Shown piece after piece: positions 42,458 through 47,244 of a stretch of DNA of 64,000 nt (the first letter of the stretch is position 1; every line of letters begins with the position of its first letter). The notes beneath the pieces are model-generated. The model had not been told where the DNA came from, did not search any database, and saw only the letters and a list, made by a program, of their open reading frames with translations. Position numbers and translations under genes: made by a program. Source of the stretch: Agelaius tricolor (lineage: Eukaryota > Chordata > Aves > Passeriformes > Icteridae); contig JALJCS010000004.1 of the NCBI GenBank assembly GCA_023055355.1, positions 23,939,244 through 24,003,243 on the forward strand. Reading direction: 5' to 3'.

Positions 42458-45135
42458 GTTTGCACAGTGCTCTAGCATCCAAAAAGCAGTGGTGATTTGT
42501 TACAGGGGAAAAAAAACCCAAACAACTTCCCTTTTTTTTTTCCTTTCTTTGTTTTAATTTGATGGATTTAGGACAATTTAATTTCAATAGTACATGAATT
42601 ATGTAAAATTTAGCAATCTTATCAAGACACAAAGGCAAACACTGTAAGAAAATACATAGCTGTAATGGAAATGCTTCCAGAGCACACAGACAAGCATGAA
42701 AAGCTATTAAGTTTACACAGATATGAAGGCAAAAATAGTACTTTTTTAAAAAATACCTAAGTTACAAAATTTTAGTAATTAGCAAGCTAAAAAAATTATC
42801 CATAGACTTTAGGTATACTGTGAGTCTAGGGATCTGCTAATCAATGATGCATTTCATATTAATGTATTCTACTTTTTCTACTGCTGCTACTACTAATAGT
42901 TGCTGCCTTTTACACAGCAGAATGCAACATCTAGGTCCTTTGAGATATTTGAATTAAAAGAAATATTGCAGGTGTACAGACCATTAAACACAATTTAAGT
43001 CAAAAACTAGCATCATGTGGTAGACCAGGAAAAAACTCCACAGGTGATGCCTCACCAACACAACACAGCATTTCTGAGCCTTTTATAGCAAGACATTGGT
43101 AGCTCCATGTATCAGTATACACTATAAACAAGTCAATGGGCTATGTAGAGAAAAAATAATTTTATTCTAATACATAGGCACTTGAGAAACGAGATACTCA
43201 GTTTAAATTAAAATATACTAAAGCCTCTAAAATACAAGAACCTCTTGAAGATGAAGTAATAAAAAATAAAATTAAGTTCCACAGACATGGAAAAATATGA
43301 CAGCTGAACATCAAAACTTCAAAGTAAAATTGAGGAGTTTTTTTTAGTTTTTGTTTGGGTTGGATTGTTTGGTTTGGGTTTTTTTTTTTAGTTTTTTTTT
43401 AATTGAGACAATATGAATCTAATCTGTTAATAGTTGCTTCACAGAGGCATAAGCTGCCATGACTAACCATCAGCAACTTAGAGAACTGGGAAAAAGAAGC
43501 TTTTACCTTTTTTGGAATGTACAAACATTGCCCAAAACATTTACAAGGTTTCATATTTTTCATTAAATATTCTGTCTTCATTGAACAGAAAGAAGAAACT
43601 TTGGTAACTCCAGTACACAAATCAAGCAATTAGCTTGACACAGCTCTGCTGAAAGGTGCAATTAGTCAAACCTTGCAAATAAGGCTCACCTAACCAGTAA
43701 GAGATATGTGATATTAAGCCTCACTGCTACAAGTGAATGACTAATACATTGGCTCCAGCAGTTACATGTGCTGTTGCTGTGTTAAGACTCCTTACAGAGA
43801 CTGAACTTCACAAAGATGCTATGAACGCCTTGACTAACTGAAGAAAACAACTGCAAAGATAAAACTAAATAAGGATGCCATTTCAGAAAACAAGCATGAA
43901 AACAAAAATGTCCATGATGCAAAAAGCTCCAGGAGAAGCTTACAAAATCTGGTTAATGTATATGAGTACCTAGGAATGGAATTGAGGTAGGCAATTACCT
44001 CGAGGATGTTTCACACCTACTGTATGAATGCATCTGTAAAAAAACCCTGAACCTCTGTGCTTGCTTTTGCTGATGCTGCAGACACCTGGGATGCACATTC
44101 AAAACTGAGCCAGCACTGATCACAGGCATCCCTTCATGGTCTGTGTCTGACAGACCTTTGGCGCTGTTTTCTTGTAGGTACCTTACTAAGGGTAACTCAG
44201 GAGTGCACATTCAAACAGAACACTTTACTGCTTTCAGAACTAGCATGTTCATTTAATTCTGCAGAGCACTGCTTACCCCGCCTAGTACAGCTAGGCACCG
44301 CCTTTGCTAACACCTAAGGCTGTATCCACTCCTGGTTCTTTAAGGCTAAAAATAACAAGTATTCGAAACCTACAGATGGCAGCGCCAAGAACGCAAGGGA
44401 TGTCACTGCCGTTCGCGGAGAGACCACTCACCCCCACAAGCACTTAAACGCCGTCAGAACCCTTGGCGTTTACGCACGGTTTATTTCCGGGCGTGGAAAA
44501 CGCCCGTAAACCAGTTCAGTTTCGCATTCCCAGAACCAGGTCAGGCTCCCGCCTCCAACCTGCCCGCCCGCCAACTCCCAAACTTTCTGCAAGCACCAGA
44601 GACACCGCGGCCAGCCAAGGTCCGTCCCCATTTAGGAGACAGCACGGGCGGCTCCATATGGAAAAACAAAACAGAAGCGGCCGTTCGTGCGCCTCCAGCA
44701 CTTCGCTCGGTTTCTCTTGCCCCCGTTCTGCAGCTCCTCCCGCTCCGCCGCCGCCACCGCCCCGCGCTGCCGCAGCCGGCTGCTCCGCGGACACCACCTC
44801 CCAGCCCGCCCGCCTGACCGCCCCCGCGGCTATTTTTAAGCGGCCGGGCAGGTGGAGAGGCGGCAGAGTTGTCGGCTGGGCCGGTGGCCTGGCCCGGCCC
44901 GGCCTAGCAGCGCCCAGGGGACGCCGCCCCGGCCTCCTCCCTTGAGCGGGCGGCAGGGCGAGCCGGCCGGGCAGGAAGGCACGCGGCGGCCTGAGGGCAG
45001 GCGGGCGGCTCCCCCGCGGCGCGCCAGGCCCGTACCTCCCCAGATGCCCAGCTTCAGCTGGGAGCTGTCCAGGTTCACCACGTAGTCGCCAAGGAAACGG
45101 TTCAGGACGTCCACGACCAGGGACTCAAACACCAT
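17..45135 (-). CDS. VPS13A: VPS13A (chorein) 5' part: exons 1-29, introns included; gene continues past position 1
   Basis: VPS13A is a very large rod-shaped protein that moves phospholipid between membranes at ER-mitochondria and ER-lipid droplet contacts; loss causes chorea-acanthocytosis in people. I assembled 29 exons by translation, AG/GT borders and phase: 3154 coding nt, residues 1-1051 plus one base, with no stop or frameshift. The protein opens with [20 protein letters not shown], the chorein N-terminal helix, followed by the beta-groove entrance (for example [15 protein letters not shown]). Later hallmarks are [35 protein letters not shown], a tryptophan-rich [10 protein letters not shown] loop, [20 protein letters not shown] and [17 protein letters not shown]. 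These match VPS13A better than paralog VPS13C: there is no long insert after residue 128, and exon 1 reads MVFES rather than MVLES. The start has a strong context (A at -3, G at +4). About one third of the usual length of about 3,170 residues is present; the rest lies outside the window. Family function is established knowledge; orthology is inferred from remembered sequences. Confidence 0.96.
253..312 (-). CDS. VPS13A: VPS13A exon 28 (residues 980-999)
   Basis: A 60-nt, phase 0-0 exon encoding [20 protein letters not shown]. Acceptor AAATAG|ACTG, donor AAG|GTATGA. The intron after it is only 79 bp. Confidence 0.92.
566..645 (-). CDS. VPS13A: VPS13A exon 27 (residues 953-979)
   Basis: An 80-nt exon encoding [20 protein letters not shown] and TLEYTK. 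Acceptor TTTTAG|ATGA, preceded by an A-rich/T-rich tract; donor AAG|GTTAGG. Confidence 0.95.
1009..1165 (-). CDS. VPS13A: VPS13A exon 26 (residues 901-952 plus 1 nt)
   Basis: A 157-nt exon encoding [35 protein letters not shown] and [12 protein letters not shown], which match VPS13A. Acceptor TTTTAG|GTCT, donor ATTG|GTAAGT. Confidence 0.96.
1166..2718 (-). other. Intron 25 (1.6 kb)
   Basis: AT-rich single-copy sequence. The only structured feature is a 15-bp unit repeated three times at 2251-2295. Confidence 0.75.
2251..2295 (+). repeat. Three 15-bp tandem units in intron 25
   Basis: Units share the core AAGGTCTTA: TAATAAAGGTCTTAA, ATATGAAGGTCTTAA and TAATGAAGGTCTTAC. A minor minisatellite. 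Confidence 0.85.
2719..2891 (-). CDS. VPS13A: VPS13A exon 25 (residues 843-900) with FFAT-like motif
   Basis: A 173-nt exon that opens [16 protein letters not shown]. The core EFYDALS (residues 847-853, about 2860-2880) with acidic residues before it fits the FFAT motif through which VPS13A binds ER VAP proteins (EFFDAPC in human, from memory). It then runs through [20 protein letters not shown] into a new groove strand. Acceptor CCTTAG|AATC, donor GAG|GTAAAA. Confidence 0.95.
4377..4408. repeat. Perfect 15-bp inverted repeat with 2-nt loop, intron 24
   Basis: ATATAACAATATATA, loop CA, then its exact complement to 4408; two T-G wobbles could extend it. AT-rich and probably a slipped TA repeat. 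Confidence 0.85.
4601..4685 (-). CDS. VPS13A: VPS13A exon 24 (residues 815-842 plus 1 nt), divergent linker
   Basis: An 85-nt exon encoding a low-complexity linker that starts [10 protein letters not shown] and ends DLHSFAES. I see little residue similarity to the human linker, but position, phase and the preserved frame into exon 25 support it. Acceptor TTTCAG|GCTA, donor TCAG|GTAGTA. It is the least certain of the 29 exons. Confidence 0.82.
5149..5756 (-). mobile_element. CR1 LINE fragment, minus orientation, in intron 23
   Basis: The plus strand starts with TAGAATCATAG and the line of text that follows in reverse-complemented CR1 3' ends: a 'gaccc-ttcagatcacc-aagtccaac' block, a 'gggcagcctg-tccaatg' block, and later 'cagccaggatg' and 'ttgttgtgacccaagtg' blocks. 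It is 5' truncated, as usual for CR1, and has internal deletions. It lies in the same orientation as VPS13A. Confidence 0.88.
5775..6141 (+). mobile_element. CR1 LINE 3' fragment, plus orientation, in intron 23
   Basis: Carries the CR1 3' blocks 'gggaaccagtgacaggact', 'gccaggagttggacttcgatg', 'tgtgggtcctttccaggcc' and ends in the tail ATCTATGATTCTG. It belongs to a different subfamily from its neighbour and resembles the copy at 52740-53585. The truncated 5' end abuts the minus-strand CR1. Confidence 0.87.
6880..7350 (+). mobile_element. Probable solo LTR of an endogenous retrovirus, in intron 23
   Basis: The segment has LTR architecture in order: two GATTGG (CCAAT-type) boxes at 7057-7062 and 7097-7102, TATAAA at 7113-7118, and AATAAA at 7299-7304. 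A TG start near 6880 and a terminal CA at 7350 are plausible. The stretch around 7150-7290 resembles avian ERV LTR sequence I recall, but I could not find a clear target-site duplication, so both borders are approximate. No internal retroviral genes are present. Confidence 0.5.
9370..9508 (-). CDS. VPS13A: VPS13A exon 23 (residues 768-814)
   Basis: A 139-nt exon encoding [20 protein letters not shown] and [13 protein letters not shown], then a Pro/Ser/Thr-rich disordered tail. Acceptor AAACAG|GTTC, donor GAG|GTAAGA. It closes a groove repeat before the linker that carries the FFAT-like motif. Confidence 0.96.
9509..13141 (-). other. Intron 22 (3.6 kb)
   Basis: AT-rich, with a long T-rich stretch at about 10710-10750. 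I found no mobile element, exon or RNA gene here. Confidence 0.7.
13142..13259 (-). CDS. VPS13A: VPS13A exon 22 (residues 729-767 plus 2 nt)
   Basis: A 118-nt exon encoding [31 protein letters not shown] and DARMP. Acceptor TTCTAG|ATGA, donor CCAG|GTATGT. Confidence 0.96.
14074..14206 (-). CDS. VPS13A: VPS13A exon 21 (residues 685-728 plus 1 nt)
   Basis: A 133-nt exon encoding a Ser/Lys-rich start ([12 protein letters not shown]) and then the conserved [20 protein letters not shown] and LLYSKH. Acceptor TTTAAG|ATGG, donor CATG|GTAAGT. Confidence 0.95.
15640..16470 (+). mobile_element. CR1 LINE 3' fragment in intron 20 (first of a tandem pair)
   Basis: Contains CR1 ORF2 3' coding remnants ('aatagtgtggccagcagaac') and the full 3' end: 'gaaacatttcttcactgaaagg', 'ggaacaggctgtccaggga', 'ggtcttttccaatctaa' and a final GTGATTCAGTAGTTCTGTG. 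Frames are broken by many stops. It lies antisense to VPS13A. Confidence 0.88.
16505..17128 (+). mobile_element. CR1 LINE 3' fragment in intron 20 (second of a tandem pair)
   Basis: Starts at a CR1 ORF2 position ('gtagggcctgggagtgctgg'), carries 'tatcctgggctgcatccaaa', 'gtgtggccagcagggcaag', and ends 'ggtctcttccaagccaaacc'. It is a different subfamily from its neighbour, separated by about 35 bp, in the same orientation and antisense to the host gene. Confidence 0.9.
17964..18100 (-). CDS. VPS13A: VPS13A exon 20 (residues 639-684)
   Basis: A 137-nt exon encoding [30 protein letters not shown] and [12 protein letters not shown], which form a groove strand set. Acceptor TTTCAG|GATT, donor AAA|GTATGT. 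It is spliced after the GC-AG intron 19. Confidence 0.97.
18228..18325 (+). repeat. Direct repeat copy A, acceptor end of intron 19
   Basis: About 98 bp that match 20722-20820 at roughly 85% by eye, including AAGGTACATATGCT, CATATTTCTTCT and a shared 3' block TATGATAGCAAATAGTGCT. Both copies are in the same orientation, about 2.5 kb apart. Confidence 0.85.
20722..20820 (+). repeat. Direct repeat copy B, donor end of intron 19
   Basis: Partner of 18228-18325. Just before it, the short string ACATATGCTAA is itself repeated (20700-20725), so local slippage has also occurred. Not recognised as a known mobile element. Confidence 0.85.
20965..21079 (-). CDS. VPS13A: VPS13A exon 19 (residues 601-638 plus 1 nt), GC donor
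   Basis: A 115-nt exon encoding [20 protein letters not shown] and [12 protein letters not shown]. The acceptor is TAACAG|ATGA. The donor is ACAG|GCAAGT: a GC in place of GT, in an otherwise consensus context. This border is forced by phase, because the leftover G joins GA of exon 20 to give the expected Gly of [10 protein letters not shown]. Confidence 0.95.
21157..21358 (-). CDS. VPS13A: VPS13A exon 18 (residues 533-600)
   Basis: A 202-nt exon, the longest seen here. It encodes [20 protein letters not shown], the RLLSS block, [13 protein letters not shown] and [10 protein letters not shown]. Acceptor GTACAG|GTTT, donor GCA|GTAAGT. Intron 18 after it is only 77 bp. Confidence 0.97.
22665..22807 (-). 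CDS. VPS13A: VPS13A exon 17 (residues 486-532 plus 2 nt)
   Basis: A 143-nt exon encoding beta strands such as [20 protein letters not shown], ending in the conserved TQRPGAQAI. Acceptor GTCTAG|TATG, donor AAG|GTGAGC. It joins exon 18 directly; nothing coding lies between. Confidence 0.96.
23600..23694 (-). CDS. VPS13A: VPS13A exon 16 (residues 454-485)
   Basis: A 95-nt exon encoding [20 protein letters not shown] and [11 protein letters not shown], a strong family signature. Acceptor TGACAG|GTCT, donor TCA|GTAAGT. Confidence 0.96.
24278..24413 (-). CDS. VPS13A: VPS13A exon 15 (residues 409-453 plus 1 nt)
   Basis: A 136-nt exon with the tryptophan-rich segment [10 protein letters not shown] at about residues 429-438, followed by a lysine-rich, poorly conserved loop. 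The same Trp cluster occurs in human VPS13A. Acceptor TTTAAG|GCAG, donor TCAA|GTATGA. Confidence 0.94.
25504..25525. repeat. 22-bp perfect palindrome in intron 14
   Basis: Centred on TATAAAGGTTAACCTTTATA and embedded in several partial copies of TTATAAAGGTTA between 25487 and 25531. Confidence 0.85.
25930..26262 (+). mobile_element. CR1 LINE 3' fragment in intron 14
   Basis: Shows 'aagtaacaagcagctgaaca', 'cttcactgaaaaggttgcc', 'gctgcccagggatgtggtgg' and ends 'ggtcttttccaacctaaacg' followed by a degraded ATG-ACTCTA tail. It is the same subfamily type as the copy at 15640-16470. Confidence 0.88.
28194..28256 (-). CDS. VPS13A: VPS13A exon 14 (residues 388-408)
   Basis: A 63-nt, phase 0-0 exon encoding [20 protein letters not shown], a conserved helix of the family. 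Acceptor TTCTAG|GAAT, donor GAG|GTAAAA. A 3.8-kb intron follows. Confidence 0.95.
28627..28798 (-). CDS. VPS13A: VPS13A exon 13 (residues 330-387)
   Basis: A 172-nt exon encoding [14 protein letters not shown], then the basic stretch [20 protein letters not shown] and [12 protein letters not shown]. It matches the WW-x-YAI and SWxxIxxHR blocks of VPS13 proteins. Acceptor TTTTAG|GTGG, donor GAG|GTTAGT. Confidence 0.96.
29428..29534 (-). CDS. VPS13A: VPS13A exon 12 (residues 295-329 plus 2 nt)
   Basis: A 107-nt exon encoding [20 protein letters not shown] and then [10 protein letters not shown], a highly conserved linker helix between groove repeats. Acceptor GCCTAG|TACT, donor ATG|GTAGGT. The Trp codon 330 is split across intron 12. 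Confidence 0.96.
29746..29873 (-). CDS. VPS13A: VPS13A exon 11 (residues 252-294)
   Basis: A 128-nt exon encoding [20 protein letters not shown], then beta strands ending in VEFNKPQ. Acceptor TTTTAG|TATT, donor CAG|GTACCA. Confidence 0.96.
31812..31869 (-). CDS. VPS13A: VPS13A exon 10 (residues 233-251 plus 1 nt)
   Basis: A 58-nt exon encoding [19 protein letters not shown]. The IPxGYDF end matches the family; the first half is less conserved. Acceptor GTGTAG|GTTA, donor TTTG|GTAAGT. Confidence 0.93.
32312..32392 (-). CDS. VPS13A: VPS13A exon 9 (residues 206-232)
   Basis: An 81-nt, phase 0-0 exon encoding [19 protein letters not shown] followed by a variable acidic end. Acceptor TTTCAG|CTTG, donor TTG|GTAAGA. 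Confidence 0.96.
32603..32662 (-). CDS. VPS13A: VPS13A exon 8 (residues 186-205)
   Basis: A 60-nt, phase 0-0 exon encoding [20 protein letters not shown]. It carries the conserved W-x-PCLHDET block. Acceptor TTTCAG|ACCT, donor AAG|GTACAG. Confidence 0.95.
33580..33639 (-). CDS. VPS13A: VPS13A exon 7 (residues 166-185)
   Basis: A 60-nt, phase 0-0 exon encoding [20 protein letters not shown]. Acceptor TATTAG|ATCA, donor CAG|GTAATG. Skipping it would keep the reading frame. Confidence 0.95.
33897..34006 (-). CDS. VPS13A: VPS13A exon 6 (residues 129-165)
   Basis: A 110-nt exon encoding [20 protein letters not shown] and [11 protein letters not shown], a VPS13 family signature strand. It joins exon 5 with no VPS13C-type insertion, which supports assignment to the A paralog. 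Acceptor ACATAG|ATAA, donor GAT|GTAAGT, phase 0. Confidence 0.97.
34680..34781 (-). CDS. VPS13A: VPS13A exon 5 (residues 95-128 plus 1 nt)
   Basis: A 102-nt exon encoding a charged helix rich in Lys, Glu and Gln ([12 protein letters not shown], then [12 protein letters not shown]). It matches the helical insert that follows the first beta strands in VPS13A. Acceptor GTTTAG|CCAT, donor CGAG|GTAAAG. Confidence 0.95.
35071..35166 (-). CDS. VPS13A: VPS13A exon 4 (residues 63-94 plus 1 nt)
   Basis: A 96-nt exon encoding [20 protein letters not shown] and a following hydrophobic strand, YLLIVPT. It is the best conserved segment of the chorein N-terminal domain, at the lipid-entry end of the groove. 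Acceptor TTGTAG|GTCA, donor GCCA|GTAAGT. The split codon 63 reads Ser where I recall Gly in the human protein. Confidence 0.96.
36100..36142 (-). CDS. VPS13A: VPS13A exon 3 (residues 49-62 plus 1 nt)
   Basis: A 43-nt exon encoding [14 protein letters not shown] in the chorein N-terminal domain. Acceptor TTTCAG|AGTC, donor ATTA|GTAAGT. Confidence 0.95.
36666..36709 (-). CDS. VPS13A: VPS13A exon 2 (residues 34-48)
   Basis: A 44-nt exon encoding [15 protein letters not shown], part of the chorein N-terminal domain. Acceptor TTTTAG|GAGC, donor CTG|GTAAGC; it ends in phase 0. Its small size and the 8.3-kb intron before it make it easy to miss in automatic annotation. Confidence 0.95.
36710..45035 (-). 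other. Intron 1 of VPS13A (8.3 kb)
   Basis: The first 600 bp is CpG island; the rest is AT-rich single-copy sequence. It includes a CT/AT microsatellite (42414-42457), T-rich tracts near 43330-43400, and two more G+C-rich stretches (about 37180-37570 and 43990-44230) that look like decayed repeats I cannot assign. No coding exon or full-length mobile element was recognised. Confidence 0.85.
42414..42457 (+). repeat. CT microsatellite followed by AT repeat, intron 1
   Basis: About 17 CT units with one TT interruption, then a short run of AT. Likely length-polymorphic. Confidence 0.95.
45036..45135 (-). CDS. VPS13A: VPS13A exon 1 (residues 1-33 plus 1 nt)
   Basis: Contains the start codon at 45135-45133 and the amphipathic N-terminal chorein helix ending in LKLGIWG. 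The donor is GGAG|GTACGG. The exon sits inside the CpG island. The reading frame stays open upstream to an ATG at 45339, but conservation of MVFES and the strong start context favour 45135. Confidence 0.96.
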
Positions 45136-45400
45136 CCTGCCCCCCGGCCGCCGCCGCCCGGCAGCAGCGCCGCCGCCCCGGCTCCGGCCGCTCCCCGCCG
45201 GTCCGCCCCGCCCCGCGGCTCGAGGGGGCGGTGCAGCCGTGCCCCCCCCGCCCCTCCCGGCGGCGGGCGCGGCGAGGAAGGGGCGCGGCTTGTCCGAGGC
45301 TACGGCAGCCGGCGGGGGCTGCGCCGCTCCGCCTGCCACGGGCCTTGCCCTCCTAGAGCCGCTTCTTACTCACGCTGGCTGCCCGCTCTCGTAAAGGTAC
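45136..45400 (-). promoter_or_regulatory. VPS13A 5' leader and core promoter with GC boxes, no TATA box
   Basis: Three Sp1/KLF-type GC boxes are visible: CCGCCCCGCCCC at about 45203-45214, GGGGGCGG at about 45224-45231 and CCCGCCCCTCCC at 45247-45258. No TATA box stands at a plausible distance, so the start of transcription cannot be fixed from sequence alone. The region ends where a CR1 repeat begins at about 45406. Confidence 0.7.
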
Positions 45401-45405
45401 GGGTT

Positions 45406-45805
45406 GTCACGGAATGAGTCAGGTTGGAAGGGACCGCAGGGGATCATCTGGCCCAGTTTCCCTGCTCAAGCAGGGTCACCCCAGAGCAAATGGCACAGGA
45501 TTGCAAACAGGTTGTTCTTGAATATCGCCAGTTAGGGAGACTCAACAACCTCTCTGGGGAACCTGCTCACTGCTCGGTCACTGCACAGTAAATGAGCTAT
45601 TCCTCATGTATAGGTGGAGCTTCCTTTGCATCCGTTTCTGCCTATTGACTCTTGTGCTAGTGCTCTTGACACCCTTCCTTCAGATACTCAGAGACATTGA
45701 TAAGATCTCCTCTCAGTTCTTCTCGAAGCTGAACAGGCCCGACTCCCTCAACCTAAGAGAGGTACTCCAATCCCGTAATCATCTTTTTGCTCTCCACTGA
45801 ACCCA
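45406..45805 (-). mobile_element. CR1 LINE 3' fragment next to the VPS13A promoter
   Basis: The plus strand reads as the reverse complement of a CR1 3' end: 'aatgagtcaggttggaaggg', 'cctgctcaagcagggtcacc', 'ttcttgaatatcgccagtta' and 'ctgaacaggcccgactccct'. It runs in the same orientation as VPS13A and its 3' end stops about 270 bp before the start codon, at the edge of the CpG island. Confidence 0.88.
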
Positions 45806-47208
45806 TCAGTTTGTCCAAGGGATTTAAATGTGGCATATCCATAACAGTTTTTTGAGTATTTTTCTCTTCCCCAGGCTAGGCAAATATAGAAATTACTGCA
45901 TGTCTTGAGCTGTTCAAAAATGGCTAAGCTGTTACTGGCATAATGACTAAAACAAACTGAACTGAATTTATCTCTGCAAAGAGCTTGACTCCCAGGGGGT
46001 TTTCTGGCTTGGGTGTCAGCTGAATTGCATGGAAATAACTGGGCCATGTTTGCCCTGAGTGGCTGTGCTGAGGACCCCTGCAGTCACAAGGTTTTTTAAG
46101 GAAACTTCCATGTCTGACCATTCACAAGGCTCCCTAGCTGCCTGACACTGCCTGTCGCACTCCCGATGCCAAAGACTTTCACTGCTAGGACCGAAGGCCC
46201 TTGACAGCAGGTGGCTTCACTGAAGTGAGCTGCTGGACTTCCTGCACACCTTCCGTCAGTGTTGCTGAACCTTTGTATTCAATATAAAAAATTAAACCAT
46301 TGAGAAAATGAGAAAGCTGCCAGATATTATACACTTTTTCGTTCTTTTTTACAGAAATAAAAGAATACTGCCTAGCACTTCTGATGTTTCTTTTCACTAT
46401 GGGATTTATAAGCCAGCTTACCACAACCTGCCACACCAACAATGCCTTGCATCCACCCAATATGCAGAATAAAATAATTTGTTAAGAAGTATCTTGATAT
46501 AAAGAAATACTTTTTTATCAGGGATTATATTGTTCTTTATTAACACAAGAAAGGGGGAAGAGTTATACTGAAGATTGATAACAGAAGATGTAAAATGCAC
46601 AGTCTTATTGAGGCTTAGGTTCCTCTGAAGTTACTTTGTATTATTTGGAAAAATTACAATCGCAGCATTTTCAGTTCTTGGGTTTAGCATCTTTTTCTAC
46701 TGAAAACCAGCAGTAATGCCAAAAAAACCTAAAAAATAAAAAAACCAAACACAAAAAACCCACATACACACACAACAAAAAACACAACCCACAACTACAT
46801 TAGAAAGAGATTAATTGGAATAATTAATTGGACCAGAATGTGATCAGCAGCTTGTGCACGCCAAATGTAACTGTTTCCATGCACTAATACACATACATGA
46901 GAATCTCTATAGAATCTCTACCTGGCTTTCTATAAATTTCTTACACAAAGCCAGACATATTTCTTATAAGCTATCTCTAGAGAAAAGTGTGAATACAAGG
47001 CTTTATTTTGTGACTCAAAGCACATATCTTCCTATTTAGTTGTAGAAAAGCTGAATGTTAAATCTACTCCTGTCCATTTACTATTCCAAAATTTGGCTTA
47101 GGCACTATGCATCTTCAGGATTATCTTCTACCAGTCAGTTTTCCAAAGTAACTTTATTTTGTAAGTCTACAGCTCCTTAGGGCATGGGTAAAATTTCTTA
47201 GTCTTCTA

Positions 47209-47244
47209 TTTCTCCAGGATATTTGTTCAAATATCCCGGAGAAG
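47209..47244. repeat. Near-perfect intergenic hairpin
   Basis: TCTCCAGGATATTTG, loop TT, CAAATATCCCGGAGA: 14 of 15 pairs match as DNA. The one mismatch (A-C on plus) becomes a G-U wobble in RNA made from the minus strand. Confidence 0.85.

Larger units (their letters stand above)
44440..45400. promoter_or_regulatory. CpG island covering VPS13A exon 1 and promoter
   Basis: G+C and CpG content rise sharply at about 44460 and fall again at about 45400, in contrast to the AT-rich sequence on both sides. The island covers the first exon, its 5' leader and about 600 bp of intron 1. It is typical of a broadly expressed gene with dispersed start sites and could also drive divergent transcription. 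The long reading frames seen here on both strands are by-products of low stop-codon frequency. Borders were judged by eye. Confidence 0.93.

Noticed and set aside
44368..44386. A YY1-like motif (CAGATGGCAGC) at the island edge
   Set aside because: One imperfect match to a short motif at an uncertain distance from any start site is not enough to call a site.
44463..44945. A 160-codon plus-strand reading frame in the CpG island
   Set aside because: Composition is driven by GC-rich DNA (Pro, Arg, Ala, Gly), there is no domain or splice support, and similar open frames occur on the other strand of the same island.
17..45135. Assignment to paralog VPS13C
   Set aside because: The long insert found in VPS13C after residue about 128 is absent, exon 1 begins MVFES, and several blocks (for example the Trp-rich loop and [10 protein letters not shown]) fit VPS13A better.
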